Shown: one piece after another, positions 1-7,927 of the stretch
Layout of the letters: every line of letters begins with the position of its first letter
Position numbering within the stretch: the stretch's first letter is position 1
Assembly (NCBI GenBank): GCA_003222755.1
Contig: QHXA01000001.1
Location: forward strand, 1 to 13,485
Direction of reading: 5' to 3'
DNA length: 13,485 nucleotides
DNA from: Acidobacteriota bacterium
GTDB lineage: Bacteria; Acidobacteriota; Terriglobia; 20CM-2-55-15
Translations under genes and position numbers: made by a program
The notes under the pieces: generated by a model
The model's database searches: none
The model's input: only the letters and a program-made list of their open reading frames with translations
What the model was told of the DNA's origin: nothing

Positions 1-677
1 TGGACCTTGAACTCCTGCAGCGCGTCGATCGATGGCAAGAAAACATAGGTGTTGAAGTTGACGTCCGTATTCTCCACGCCATCCAAGGTGAAGTGGTTGA
101 ACTCGCTTCGCTGGCCAGAGACCGAAATATTCTGCTGAGCGCGCGACCCGCCCTGACGTTGATTGGCGATGGTGGAATCCGTGAATCCATAGCTTACATT
201 GGGGCTCAGCGCGACAAGCTGAAGGAAGTTGCGCCCGTTAAGCGGCATGTCGACGATGCGCTTGTTCTCAATAACAGTTCCGACCGTCGCATTCTCCGTC
301 GCGATAAGCGCGGCCGTCCCCGAGACCTCCACCGTCTGGCTCACCTCTCCAACCTGCAGAGTGAAGTCAATGCGCGCAGACTGCTGGATCTGCAGCTCGA
401 CATCGTTCTGCGTGATCGTGCGGAAGCCCGGTAGCTCGACCTTGATGTTGTATCGACCAGGCTGCAAAGCGGGAAAGTTGTAGACGCCCGCCTCGTTGCT
501 AATTGCAGTGCGAACGAAGTTCGTCGCCGGATTGGTCACGGTAACGGTGACGCCGGGAATGACGGCGCCGGTCGGATCATGAATCACACCACTGATACCG
601 GCTTGTGTTTGGGCAACAGCGGGCAAGACGCTCAAGACAACCATACACAACACGCACCAGATACACCGATTGCTCAT
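1..677 (-). CDS. TonB-dependent receptor, Oar-like, N-terminal part (runs off the window edge)
   Basis: The frame is open from an ATG at 677 to the window edge (225 residues visible), so the barrel is missing only because the window ends. Residues 1-22 form a signal peptide ending AVA|Q. Residues about 25-108 are a carboxypeptidase-regulatory-like beta-sandwich (GISGVIHDPTGAVIPGV, then EAGVYNFPALQPGRYNIKVE and GFRT). The plug domain starts near 135 with the hallmark DMPLNGRNFLQL and continues through NHFTLDGVENTD to ALQEF. The start is supported by GGAGG five bases upstream. Such receptors are outer-membrane barrels energised by TonB-ExbBD that take up large or scarce substrates; the ligand cannot be told from this part. 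It lies 216 bp downstream of the secreted gene ending at 894, on the same strand. A weak promoter (TTTTCA-N17-TAGACT, about 715-743) may give it its own transcript. Confidence 0.93.
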   Translation of the reverse strand, partial: MSNRCIWCVLCMVVLSVLPAVAQTQAGISGVIHDPTGAVIPGVTVTVTNPATNFVRTAISNEAGVYNFPALQPGRYNIKVELPGFRTITQNDVELQIQQSARIDFTLQVGEVSQTVEVSGTAALIATENATVGTVIENKRIVDMPLNGRNFLQLVALSPNVSYGFTDSTIANQRQGGSRAQQNISVSGQRSEFNHFTLDGVENTDVNFNTYVFLPSIDALQEFKV

Positions 678-728
678 GGTTCCTCCGTATCAGCAGGGGG
701 TTGGGATTGCGGAAAGTCTAGCAAAGGT

Positions 729-756
729 CTTGCCGGATGAAAATAAGATTGGCAAG
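729..756. promoter_or_regulatory. Small inverted repeat in the leader of the left receptor gene
   Basis: CTTGCC at 729-734 and GGCAAG at 751-756 are perfect inverted copies separated by 16 bases. They lie 52-79 bp upstream of the receptor start at 677 and overlap its weak promoter candidate. They could be an operator or an RNA hairpin; a six-base stem with a long loop can also arise by chance. Confidence 0.2.
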
Positions 757-788
757 TCCTCGCGTGAATTTCGACCCGACGCTTACAG

Positions 789-814
789 TACGAGATCGCG
801 GTTATTCGCCAACT
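789..814. repeat. 26-bp dispersed repeat, copy A
   Basis: This block matches 2144-2169 at 23 of 26 positions in the same plus-strand orientation, beginning with 14 identical bases (TACGAGATCGCGGT). Both copies lie in intergenic DNA upstream of a minus-strand gene. On the minus strand it reads TTGGCG, 16 bases, TACTGT, which resembles a poor promoter with a conserved spacer. Function is unknown; a shared operator or promoter, or a remnant of a repeated element, are the main options. Confidence 0.5.
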
Positions 815-852
815 GATGTTTACGACGTGCTAGGAAATGTACGACAAGGCGT

Positions 853-883
853 GAGGCGACATCCTGCGAGGGGCTGTTGCCTC
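853..883 (-). terminator. Hairpin downstream of the 894-1904 gene, possible terminator
   Basis: GAGGCGACA (853-861) pairs with TGTTGCCTC (875-883), a nine-base stem with one G-T wobble and a 13-base loop. It starts 11 bases past the TAA stop of the minus-strand gene at 894. No strong T-run follows on the minus strand, so it may be a weak terminator, a processing site or an mRNA 3' end stabiliser. Confidence 0.4.
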
Positions 884-893
884 CGCTGACTCA

Positions 894-1904
894 TTACCGG
901 GCATTGTTTTCTGCGGCTCGGGCGCCCGAAAGTACGTTTTTAAGGGCGTAATTCCCTTCGTGGCAAGCGTACTCAAATATTGGGCCGTCGGTCTTGACCC
1001 AAGGCATCTGCACAGTCCAGGGCTTCGTGTACGTTACTGGATCGTCGATAGTGAATTCGTATATGAGCGTGTTCGCGGCTGTGCGCGTGAATCGCTCGAT
1101 AACACGGGCTTTCTCGTCGATCCCTCGGATCGAACCAAACGGCGGCCGCCCGAACTCCAATCTAGTTTGATCATTAAAATTGGTTGTTTCGACGACAAGC
1201 GTGTTGCCTTCCCACTGACCGCGCGAATCGCCCAGGTATTGGCGGATCGTTTGCGGCAGATGCGGGCGGCCATCGAGAGGAATGAGCCGTGCGTCATGGA
1301 TCATTTCCGACAGAATCACCACGTAACCAGAGGTCTGCGTGATTAGGTAGGTATTGTTGTAGGCGACTGGAAATATTGGTGGCCCTGTACTCGCCCGCCA
1401 GAGGCACCGCTCGTTAATCGGACGGTACTCGGGTCCGTCAAAGCCGTGTTCTCTTCTAATTTCCGCGCGTTCGGCAATCAGCTTCTGTGCCGCCTTGGTC
1501 AGCGGAGGAATTCGGCCGTCCGGGGGATCAATGATCAAAGAGCTTCGGCGTGTCGATACTGCTTTCGTTCCATGATCGTCCCAAAACTCGTTGTAGGTAC
1601 CGGTCTCGCCTTCTCTCGGCGGTTCATCAGTGTGACTTTTGGCGGCGAGTGCTTCCCACTCTGCGACTTCTTTTTCAGTCAGAAACTCTTTCCCAGCAAA
1701 TTCGATAGGACGTTCTAAAGGAGTGACCGTAGCGTTTGTGAAAATACCCTGAAGGTCTGGATCTCCCCACACTGTCCTCGGCGGCGCATAGGCTTTGGGA
1801 GGCGCCTGCGCGATTAGTGTGGCAGACGACAACAATAGAACTGCGGTCAGCAATGACCGATGACGTCGACAGCCGTGGAAGCTTTTTGATCGTGGAAAAC
1901 TCAC
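894..1904 (-). CDS. Secreted protein of unknown function (family with IPLDGRPHLP and EYACHEGNY motifs)
   Basis: A 336-residue exported protein. Residues 1-33 look like a signal peptide (RRHR followed by LLTAVLLLSSATLIAQ). The mature part opens with GDPDLQGIF (47-55), a hallmark of a family common in Acidobacteriota that has no established function. Further conserved blocks are IPLDGRPHLP (about 208-217), YLGDSRGQWEGNTLVVETTNF (223-243), the TIDDP/KPW segment (286-296) and IFEYACHEGNY near the C-terminus. Cys167 and Cys314 could form a disulphide. The gene at 6524 is a clear relative. Start choice is open: GTG at 1904 has GGAAGG four bases upstream and puts arginines right before the hydrophobic core; TTG at 1940 has GAGGGG at good spacing but adds an acidic 12-residue leader. 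It lies upstream of a TonB receptor, suggesting a shared process. No catalytic motif is recognised. Confidence 0.85.
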   Translation of the reverse strand: MSFPRSKSFHGCRRHRSLLTAVLLLSSATLIAQAPPKAYAPPRTVWGDPDLQGIFTNATVTPLERPIEFAGKEFLTEKEVAEWEALAAKSHTDEPPREGETGTYNEFWDDHGTKAVSTRRSSLIIDPPDGRIPPLTKAAQKLIAERAEIRREHGFDGPEYRPINERCLWRASTGPPIFPVAYNNTYLITQTSGYVVILSEMIHDARLIPLDGRPHLPQTIRQYLGDSRGQWEGNTLVVETTNFNDQTRLEFGRPPFGSIRGIDEKARVIERFTRTAANTLIYEFTIDDPVTYTKPWTVQMPWVKTDGPIFEYACHEGNYALKNVLSGARAAENNAR

Positions 1905-2143
1905 TTTTCCTTCCGAAATATTTTCGATCCGATCGCACAATACTACCCCTCAGCCGTCGGTTCGAGGAAGCGATTGTACACGTCATTGTCGCCCTCGATC
2001 TGAAACGGGTAACACAAATCTGTAAACAGTTATCTGAATAACAGGCGATGCACATAGCCCTTGGGGAAGCTCAAAAGACGTCATACGCAGGGATAGTCGG
2101 TATACCGGACTTTTTGAAACTAATCGCTGCCCGTTACCCACAT

Positions 2144-2169
2144 TACGAGATCGCGGTAATACGTCAACT
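2144..2169. repeat. 26-bp dispersed repeat, copy B
   Basis: Partner of the block at 789-814 (23 of 26 identical). Weaker similarity extends about 19 bases to the left in both places, including a shared CCCG and ACA at the same offsets. On the minus strand this copy reads TTGACG, 16 bases, TAATGT, a better promoter-like string than copy A, pointing toward the secreted gene that starts at 1904. Confidence 0.5.
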
Positions 2170-2295
2170 TGACCTGAATTTGATGTCCACGTTTGTTCTG
2201 CCCATCAGTGAACCTGAGATCACGTGCGAAACTGCGCAGCGTTGCATGCGAATTCAAATGCCGATGACGTTTTCGGTAATCACACACAAATGACT

Positions 2296-2323
2296 TTGAC
2301 ATGTTGGGTTGTTGTTGTAGTAT
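2296..2323 (+). promoter_or_regulatory. Sigma70-type promoter for the TonB-dependent receptor
   Basis: A perfect -35 box TTGACA at 2296-2301, a 16-base spacer and TAGTAT at 2318-2323 (four of six matches to TATAAT). Transcription would start near 2330, giving a leader of roughly 118 bases before the ATG at 2448. It sits alone in the intergenic region on the correct strand. Confidence 0.6.
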
Positions 2324-2447
2324 CCGCGTCAACAAATCAATAACGCACCGACTCCGAAGTGTCTTTTGGGCCAGGGTGAATTGCATGCTGGCTGTCTCAT
2401 TACGGCTTTGTTGTACGTTTCCTCTTCGAAACAAGGAGCGAAATCTG

Positions 2448-5400
2448 ATGTGTGCACGACAAATCTATTGGACACTTCTTCTCTGCCTGTCAGTACTGAC
2501 CGGCATGGCAGTAGCGCAGGTCACGACTGGCAGCATCATGGGCAGTGTCAAGGACTCCACTGGGGCCGTGGTCGCCGGCGTCAATATCAAATTGACGAAT
2601 ACGGATACCGGTGTCACGCGCACGGTAGTCGCGGACGAAGTCGGACGGTACAACGCACTGCAGTTGCCGCTAGGTGCGTATGAGATCACAGCAGAGTTGC
2701 CTGGGTTCCAAACGGCCGTGCGTCGCGGCGTGACTCTGACGATCGGACGCGAGGCGGTGGTGGACTTCACTCTGCAGGTCGGATCGGTCGCGCAAGAGGT
2801 CACGGTGAATGCCGAAGCCGCACTGGTATCGACGACCAACGCCAACCTCTCTTATCTTGTCGATGATAAAAAAATCCGTGACCTGCCGCTCAATGGGCGG
2901 AACTACACGCAGTTGGCCACGCTTCAGCCCGGAGTGATCCCGATCCTCGGTGACCTCTCGCGAAATGACGTCTCCGGCGGCCACGGGTTGAAAATGAGCG
3001 TCGGCGGAGCTCAGTCCACACAGAATTCCTTCTTGATGGATGGACAGGATGTGACGGACTACTCAGGCCAGACACCGGGCAGCGTCGCTGGAACGAACCT
3101 GGGAATCGATGCGATCCGGGAATTCACCATCACGACCAACAACTACAGCTCCGAATACGGACTGGTCGCAGGCGGTGTGATGAACGTGGTCACCAATTCG
3201 GGAACGAACGCATTTCATGGTTCTGGATTTGAATTCCTGCGCAACAGCGCACTCGATGCCAAGAACTACTTCGATCCGGCGAACCGGAAAATTCCGGCTT
3301 TCAAGCGGAATCAGTTCGGCGGTGTTGTGGGCGGGCCGATCAAAATAGATAAATTGTTCTTCCTCGGCAGCTACGAAGGCCTGCGGGAGCGGCTCGGGCT
3401 AACCTATAACACCCCTGTACCGAACGCCCGCGCCCACCAGGGCTATCTGCCGATCAACGGAGTCGAACAGTTCATTGGAGTGCATCCGGGCGTACAGGCA
3501 ATGATGAATCTGTATCCGCTGCCGAACGGACCCGATAACGGCGACGGCACGGCACAATTCATCAATAATCCGATTCAACCCTCGACTGAAAATTACGTGC
3601 TGGGCCGCATCGATGCTCAGCTCAGCGACAAGAATTCTCTATATGGCCGATATGTTTTCGATCAGGCGGATGTGATGCGGCCGGGGCAACTCGGCATTTA
3701 CGGAACCACCAAGCACGGACGCAATCAGTATTTGCAGTTGGCCTTGACAAGGGTCATATCGTCGAAGTGGATCAATGAAACGCGCGCGGGTGTCAACCGG
3801 ACATATGGCAATTTTGACGCGGTATATCTGAAGGACGTTCCTGTTTCGCAATTGGCCGTCCTGGCAGGCCGAAATCTCGCCAGTATCTGGGACATCACGA
3901 GCCCGTCCATCCCGACCTCCGATGGCGTCTTCATCGAGACACCGCGGCGGTTCACGAATAGCATCTTTGAATTTGCCGATAATGTCAGCTACCTGAGGGG
4001 ATCGCAATCGTTCAAGTTCGGCGGCATTTTCAAGAACTATCTCGCGAATCCCAGAAACAACCGGAACTACATGGGAACGATCATGTTCCCAAGCGTAAGA
4101 GATTTCACGACAGGCACACCTTCGCAAATTTTGGCACAAATTAATGATTCGCAGCTCAGCTACCAGCAGTACATGTTCGGTTGGTTTGTCCAGGATGATA
4201 TCAAGCTGAGTCCGAGGTTGTCACTCACGCTCGGATTACGGCATGAATTCACGACGGCTCCCAGTGAACGATATGGCCGGGCCGCGAGCATGAAGACTGT
4301 CTTCGATACCGGACCTACGCTCGGTGAGCCGCTCTTTGTTCCACACAAAGACAATTTTGCTCCGCGAGTCGGCTTGGCGTGGGATCCTTTCGGCAATGGG
4401 AAGACCTCCGTGCGAGCCGGCGCTGGCGTTTTTCAGGAGCAGCTCATCCCGTCCGTACTGCGCTACACCTATGCGTCGATGCCCCACATCACAAGGTCAT
4501 TTACACTCCTCGCTCCGGGAACCGGCGTTCTGAAAGCCGATCCAAGCACTGTGCCGCCGAGCGCGGCCGGCGGTCTAAATTATCAGCCCAATCCGTCGGT
4601 GCCCACGCGGTTTCAGTGGAGTCTCAACATCCAACGAGAAGTCGTATCCGGAACTACGGCCAGTGTGGCCTACGTGGGAGCTCGCGGCGAGCATTTGCAG
4701 TACAACCCCGGCATCAACATGTTTACTCCGACGTGTTGGCCGAGCAACTGCACGGATAATGCAAGTTACTTCTTCCCCGGCGGCACACCACGGATCAATC
4801 CGAGATTTACGACGATCAACGCTCACCGGTGGGACGGTAATTCCTACTACCATTCGTTCCAGGCAAATGTGACGCGGCGTTTCTCGAACGGATTGCAATA
4901 TCAAGGTTCCTATACCTGGTCGCGCAATCTCGACACCGCGGCCACGTCCTTCGCTTCCGGCGTTGTCTCGCTGAACGCAGGCGGCCCTCAGAATCCGTTC
5001 TATATGCGCGGCGAAAAAGGACTATCACCGATCGATCCGCGCCACCAATTCTCAAGCAACGCCACTTATGACCTGCCATTTGCAAGGAATGCCCGGGGAA
5101 TTGTGAAGACAGTCGCATCAGGCTGGCAAACCAACCTCATTGTCACGTTGCGCGCAGGTGTTCCCTTCAATATCGGGAACGGATATGTCGGGACCGATGG
5201 CCTGGGTCGCAGCCGCAGTGGCTTCAGTCAGGGTACAGCAGCCGCAGACCGGCCCAGTCTGGCTCCGGGCGAGACCATCCACACCAGCGGAACCACCGCC
5301 GGTTGCCAAGGTGTGCCGACGGGTCAGAAACTCGGTACGCCGTCGCTGTGGTTCGATCCATGCGTGTTCATCCTGCCGCCGGCAGGGACCTTCGGAAACC

Positions 5401-5657
5401 TGGCGAAGAATGCGGTGATCGGCCCGCCGTTGGCCGATTTCGACTTCGCGATGAAAAAGCAGTTCAATATTACCGAGCGCACGAACCTACAGTTCCGCGC
5501 AGAAGCCTTCAATGTCTTTAATCATCCGAATTTCGGCAACATGATCACGCCGATTTTCTCGGGATCCACAGGGGCGAGGAACGGCTCGGCCGGCCGCATC
5601 TTCGACACGGCGACGACCTCACGACAGATCCAATTTGCATTGAGGTTGGCGTTCTAG
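2448..5657 (+). CDS. TonB-dependent receptor with carboxypeptidase-regulatory-like domain (Oar-like)
   Basis: A complete 1069-residue outer-membrane receptor, normal length for the Oar-like family. Residues 1-24 are the signal peptide (WTLLLCLSVLTGMAVAQ). Residues 28-112 form the regulatory-like beta-sandwich (GSIMGSVKDSTGAVVAGV; EVGRYNALQLPLGAYEIT). The plug follows with RDLPLNGRNYTQL (144-156), SFLMDGQDVTDY (194-205), IREFTITTNNYSSEYG (223-238) and NVVTNSGTNAFHG (246-258). The rest is a large barrel ending QFALRLAF, with the terminal phenylalanine used in outer-membrane assembly. ATG 2448 is chosen because AAGGAG lies nine bases upstream and the signal peptide starts there; the frame is open further upstream. 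Substrate is unknown; family members import glycans, siderophores or peptides. It ends 20 bp from the convergent gene at 5678, with no clear terminator between. Confidence 0.96.
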   Translation: MCARQIYWTLLLCLSVLTGMAVAQVTTGSIMGSVKDSTGAVVAGVNIKLTNTDTGVTRTVVADEVGRYNALQLPLGAYEITAELPGFQTAVRRGVTLTIGREAVVDFTLQVGSVAQEVTVNAEAALVSTTNANLSYLVDDKKIRDLPLNGRNYTQLATLQPGVIPILGDLSRNDVSGGHGLKMSVGGAQSTQNSFLMDGQDVTDYSGQTPGSVAGTNLGIDAIREFTITTNNYSSEYGLVAGGVMNVVTNSGTNAFHGSGFEFLRNSALDAKNYFDPANRKIPAFKRNQFGGVVGGPIKIDKLFFLGSYEGLRERLGLTYNTPVPNARAHQGYLPINGVEQFIGVHPGVQAMMNLYPLPNGPDNGDGTAQFINNPIQPSTENYVLGRIDAQLSDKNSLYGRYVFDQADVMRPGQLGIYGTTKHGRNQYLQLALTRVISSKWINETRAGVNRTYGNFDAVYLKDVPVSQLAVLAGRNLASIWDITSPSIPTSDGVFIETPRRFTNSIFEFADNVSYLRGSQSFKFGGIFKNYLANPRNNRNYMGTIMFPSVRDFTTGTPSQILAQINDSQLSYQQYMFGWFVQDDIKLSPRLSLTLGLRHEFTTAPSERYGRAASMKTVFDTGPTLGEPLFVPHKDNFAPRVGLAWDPFGNGKTSVRAGAGVFQEQLIPSVLRYTYASMPHITRSFTLLAPGTGVLKADPSTVPPSAAGGLNYQPNPSVPTRFQWSLNIQREVVSGTTASVAYVGARGEHLQYNPGINMFTPTCWPSNCTDNASYFFPGGTPRINPRFTTINAHRWDGNSYYHSFQANVTRRFSNGLQYQGSYTWSRNLDTAATSFASGVVSLNAGGPQNPFYMRGEKGLSPIDPRHQFSSNATYDLPFARNARGIVKTVASGWQTNLIVTLRAGVPFNIGNGYVGTDGLGRSRSGFSQGTAAADRPSLAPGETIHTSGTTAGCQGVPTGQKLGTPSLWFDPCVFILPPAGTFGNLAKNAVIGPPLADFDFAMKKQFNITERTNLQFRAEAFNVFNHPNFGNMITPIFSGSTGARNGSAGRIFDTATTSRQIQFALRLAF

Positions 5658-5677
5658 AGCAATTGGTCGGAGTTGTT

Positions 5678-6520
5678 TCAGGGCTGGGCCGGCCTTTGCA
5701 CGCTCTGCGGCACTGGCACGACAACATAAAGATTGCCGACATCCGTTTGCTTAACAGTCAAATCGAGGATCGTCACGCCGTTTCGTTTCTCAACGATGTG
5801 ACCTGGGAAGTAGCCGTAGACCTTGTCATCGGGTGCGTTATAGTCGTCGTACTTCTCATATGTAAATTCGGTGACAACGTTGCCCAGCCGAGTTTCAACT
5901 TGTTCGGCCTGATTTTCGGCGTTCAGAGTCGCTTTTGCTATCGCGCCTTGCATGCCCGGTATTGGGAAGGTCACGACCGGCTTGCCGCCTTCCATCGCGA
6001 CTTTCGTATTCTCGCCACCGGCGGCCGCAGCTTTGGGCGCACCCTGAGGACTGCTCCACAGCCGGATGAGCCGCTCATTGAGGGACCCTCGATTAGGCGT
6101 GGCAGTACCGCGTCCGGGAACTAGGCCGGCCCCTACTATGTCCTCGTCCCAGGCAAACGCGCCGCTTACAACCTCAATCGCCTTGTGAGACTGACCATTC
6201 GGAAGCGTGCACGTATACTGCACGCGCATCCCAGAAACTTGATAGTTGATGCTGGCACGGTAGGTCATCAGTTTGCATGACTGTCCCTGCACCTGTATGG
6301 TGCCCGTGGCCTGGAGTTCGAGCGTGGCGACCGCGTCGACTTCCTGAACGCCGCGCAGCATGCCCATATACCACATCCAATTAAACACCACCGATTTGCG
6401 GTCTCCCGCGCCTGCCGCCTGTGAGGTGGGCGGCGGCGTTGTGCGCTGTGCCCAGACGAAGTGTCTTGCAACGAAGAGCAACGAAACACAAAGACACGAG
6501 CACACAAAGAAACGACGCAT
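5678..6520 (-). CDS. Exported protein of unknown function
   Basis: A 280-residue protein with a signal peptide (residues 1-24, ending VWA|Q). After a low-complexity linker (about 25-42) comes a segment VFNWMWYMGMLRG (45-57), then beta-strand-rich sequence containing Cys82 and Cys104, a likely disulphide pair. The last 70 residues (VVTEFTYEKYDDYNAPDDK, GYFPGHIVEKRNG, ILDLTV) resemble, from memory, a beta-rich segment that precedes metallo-beta-lactamase-fold domains in other acidobacterial secreted proteins; no HxHxDH motif or catalytic domain is present here, so this would be a stand-alone version. It is the last gene of a minus-strand unit: its ATG is three bases past the stop of the gene at 6524, implying translational coupling. 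No function is assigned. Confidence 0.85.
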   Translation of the reverse strand: MRRFFVCSCLCVSLLFVARHFVWAQRTTPPPTSQAAGAGDRKSVVFNWMWYMGMLRGVQEVDAVATLELQATGTIQVQGQSCKLMTYRASINYQVSGMRVQYTCTLPNGQSHKAIEVVSGAFAWDEDIVGAGLVPGRGTATPNRGSLNERLIRLWSSPQGAPKAAAAGGENTKVAMEGGKPVVTFPIPGMQGAIAKATLNAENQAEQVETRLGNVVTEFTYEKYDDYNAPDDKVYGYFPGHIVEKRNGVTILDLTVKQTDVGNLYVVVPVPQSVQRPAQP

Positions 6521-6523
6521 GAT

Positions 6524-7411
6524 TTAGTGCCTTATCTTGGAAACCATGTTTTCGTAGTCAACATCGCGGCAGGGATCGCCCTCGCGAATATAGGCCTTCG
6601 GATTGGTATTGAGCCTGAGTATCCGAGGAGTCATCACCCAGGGTTGCAGCAGCACTGCCGGATCATCGATCGTGACCTGATAACGGAGAGTGTTCCCTTC
6701 CCGCGACAATTTCTCGGTCACGTGCATGTTGTCGGTGTGAAAGTATCCGCCTCTATCGAGCCAGGTGATATCGTTGAAGCCAACCGAGTCAATGACGAGC
6801 GTATCGCCGTCCCAATGACCGACGGAGTCTCCGTAGTAGCTCACGTCCTGAGACCTCACCGGGTCGTGCTCCCGTCCGTCCGTGGGAATGATACGAAAAT
6901 CGTTTGGCTGTGTGCCGGCTCCGGCCGCCGCATAAAGGAAGATCACCTCGTTGGCTGTCTGAACGATCTTCGTGGGAGGTCCCATGCGTGGCACACCGTA
7001 CGGCTGACACTTGAAAATTGGATCCACCGCATTCGTGTTTCTGTCCAGGTCCTGAACCTTATCCCAGAACTCCGGCTTATAGAGCGGCCGATTGGGATCC
7101 ATTCTTCCCGTAAACTCGCCATCGACTGTCTGGTTCGTTTGATCGCCACAGCCTCTCTGGTTCGGAGCACATCTGCGGGATGCGACATTCGATGTGATAT
7201 TGCCGTTGTCCTCTGATGTGCGGCCTACCCCACCGGCAGCGCCATTCCACATACCGCTCAGGTCGGGATGGCCGTCCAGCGCGCGCGGAGTCGAGACCGA
7301 AGGCGAGGGCGAAGGCGTCGAGTCTACTCTCTGGGCCCACGCCGTATGCAGCATGCAAGCCACAATGGCGATGAGCGTGCCAAAACTGAAGCGCGAGAAT
7401 CCATGCTTCAT
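6524..7411 (-). CDS. Secreted protein of unknown function, relative of the 894-1904 product
   Basis: A 295-residue exported protein with a signal peptide (1-26, HTAWA|Q) and a short Pro/Ser linker. It shares ordered blocks with the product of 894-1904: GHPDLSGMW (47-55), FRIIPTDGREH (172-182), YYGDSVGHWDGDTLVIDSVG (192-211), and NTLRYQVTIDDP followed by QPW (240-258). It keeps a CQPYGVPRMGPP block (135-146) in place of RCLWRASTGPP, and lacks the terminal EYACHEGNY block, ending instead in a different tail with Cys281. Cys81 and Cys88 (CAPNQRGC) are extra. The start has a near-ideal AGGAGGTGA upstream. It sits between the DUF6152 gene (30 bp) and the unknown exported gene (3 bp), so the three are probably co-transcribed. 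The reaction, if any, is unknown. Confidence 0.87.
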   Translation of the reverse strand: MKHGFSRFSFGTLIAIVACMLHTAWAQRVDSTPSPSPSVSTPRALDGHPDLSGMWNGAAGGVGRTSEDNGNITSNVASRRCAPNQRGCGDQTNQTVDGEFTGRMDPNRPLYKPEFWDKVQDLDRNTNAVDPIFKCQPYGVPRMGPPTKIVQTANEVIFLYAAAGAGTQPNDFRIIPTDGREHDPVRSQDVSYYGDSVGHWDGDTLVIDSVGFNDITWLDRGGYFHTDNMHVTEKLSREGNTLRYQVTIDDPAVLLQPWVMTPRILRLNTNPKAYIREGDPCRDVDYENMVSKIRH

Positions 7412-7441
7412 GTTGTCACCTCCTCAACGTGACCGTCAGTG

Positions 7442-7852
7442 CTAGTTGCCATTCGGATCGCCGAACCACATTGTGATCAGCCGGCCATCAGGCATCTTCA
7501 AGGTCTTGATAAAGCCTTGTGACTTGCCATTCTTGGCTGCAAACCCTGAGATGGTGTACGTCTCCCCTACGGCCAGCCCCCCTTGTGACGCTCGGGCCAG
7601 ACCTTTCTGACGCAGGGCACCTGCGCCTGTGGTCTGGAAGATCCAGACCGTCTTGCTGCCATCGTGGTTCGTCACCTCAAGGTGGAGCATGGCATGGGGA
7701 TTAATCCATTCCATCTGCTTGAGAGTCCCTGTAAATTCGATCGGCTTATCGAAATCGTATTCAGCCGCAACGGAATGATGCGCCACCGCAGGTATCGCGG
7801 CCAACAGCAACACGCCGAAAAACACTACAAGCCCCCAATACTTGCTGCTCAT
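7442..7852 (-). CDS. DUF6152-type secreted protein
   Basis: A 136-residue exported protein with the layout I associate with DUF6152: a signal peptide ending AVA (residue 24), a His-His-Ser start of the mature chain (25-27), then PIEFTGTLKQMEWINPHAML (37-56) with the NPH motif, an aromatic IFQTTGAG block, and VGETYTISGFAAKNG. The function of the family is not established. The ATG at 7852 is chosen over one 16 codons upstream because AAAGGAG lies about ten bases before it and the signal peptide then begins normally (SSKYWGLVVFFGVLLL). If cleavage is after Ala24, His25 is the new N-terminus; His53 and His57 are further candidate metal ligands. It lies 75 bp downstream of the eight-helix membrane protein gene and may have its own promoter (7880-7908). 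Confidence 0.87.
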   Translation of the reverse strand: MSSKYWGLVVFFGVLLLAAIPAVAHHSVAAEYDFDKPIEFTGTLKQMEWINPHAMLHLEVTNHDGSKTVWIFQTTGAGALRQKGLARASQGGLAVGETYTISGFAAKNGKSQGFIKTLKMPDGRLITMWFGDPNGN

Positions 7853-7879
7853 CCTTTTTGATCTCCTTTGATTTCGTTC

Positions 7880-7908
7880 TCGATACTTTAGAACCATCAC
7901 CGGGTCAA
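7880..7908 (-). promoter_or_regulatory. Candidate internal promoter for the DUF6152 gene
   Basis: On the minus strand, TTGACC (7903-7908), a 17-base spacer and TATCGA (7880-7885). A run of eight T's on the same strand (7913-7920) lies just upstream of the -35 box, where an A/T-rich UP element would be. The -10 match is weak (three of six). If real, it splits the five minus-strand genes into a 9421-7928 unit and a 7852-5678 unit. Confidence 0.35.
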
Positions 7909-7927
7909 CTGCAAAAAAAACGCATTC

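Larger units (their letters stand above)
1905..2447. other. Divergent intergenic region between the secreted-protein gene and the receptor gene
   Basis: About 540 bp with no convincing gene; the short open frames here show no family similarity and lack good start signals. Visible elements: a -10-like TACAAT on the minus strand at 1973-1978 that could serve the gene starting at 1904; a perfect ten-base palindrome CGGTATACCG at 2098-2107, a possible operator; the dispersed repeat at 2144-2169; the receptor promoter at 2296-2323; and a leader of about 120 bases. The receptor frame is open back to 2301, but those extra 49 residues place a signal peptide in mid-protein and are better read as untranslated leader. 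Confidence 0.6.

Noticed and set aside
765..833. Short peptide frame with YEIAVIRQL, matched in frame at 2144
   Set aside because: No start, no ribosome-binding site and a stop a few codons later. Kept only as an observation on the 26-bp repeat.
2020..2175. Minus-strand reading YYRDLVMW that recalls the start of four-helix-bundle (23S rRNA intervening-sequence) proteins
   Set aside because: Only about 12 residues match, stop codons follow at once, and no further conserved motif is found. Too little to call a pseudogene.
2301..2447. N-terminal extension of the receptor from the ATG at 2301
   Set aside because: That ATG overlaps the -35 box; the ribosome-binding site and signal peptide place the start at 2448.
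5663..7216. Long plus-strand open frames at 5663-6124 and 6461-7216
   Set aside because: They lie antisense to two well-supported minus-strand genes with signal peptides and good ribosome-binding sites, and show no family motifs.
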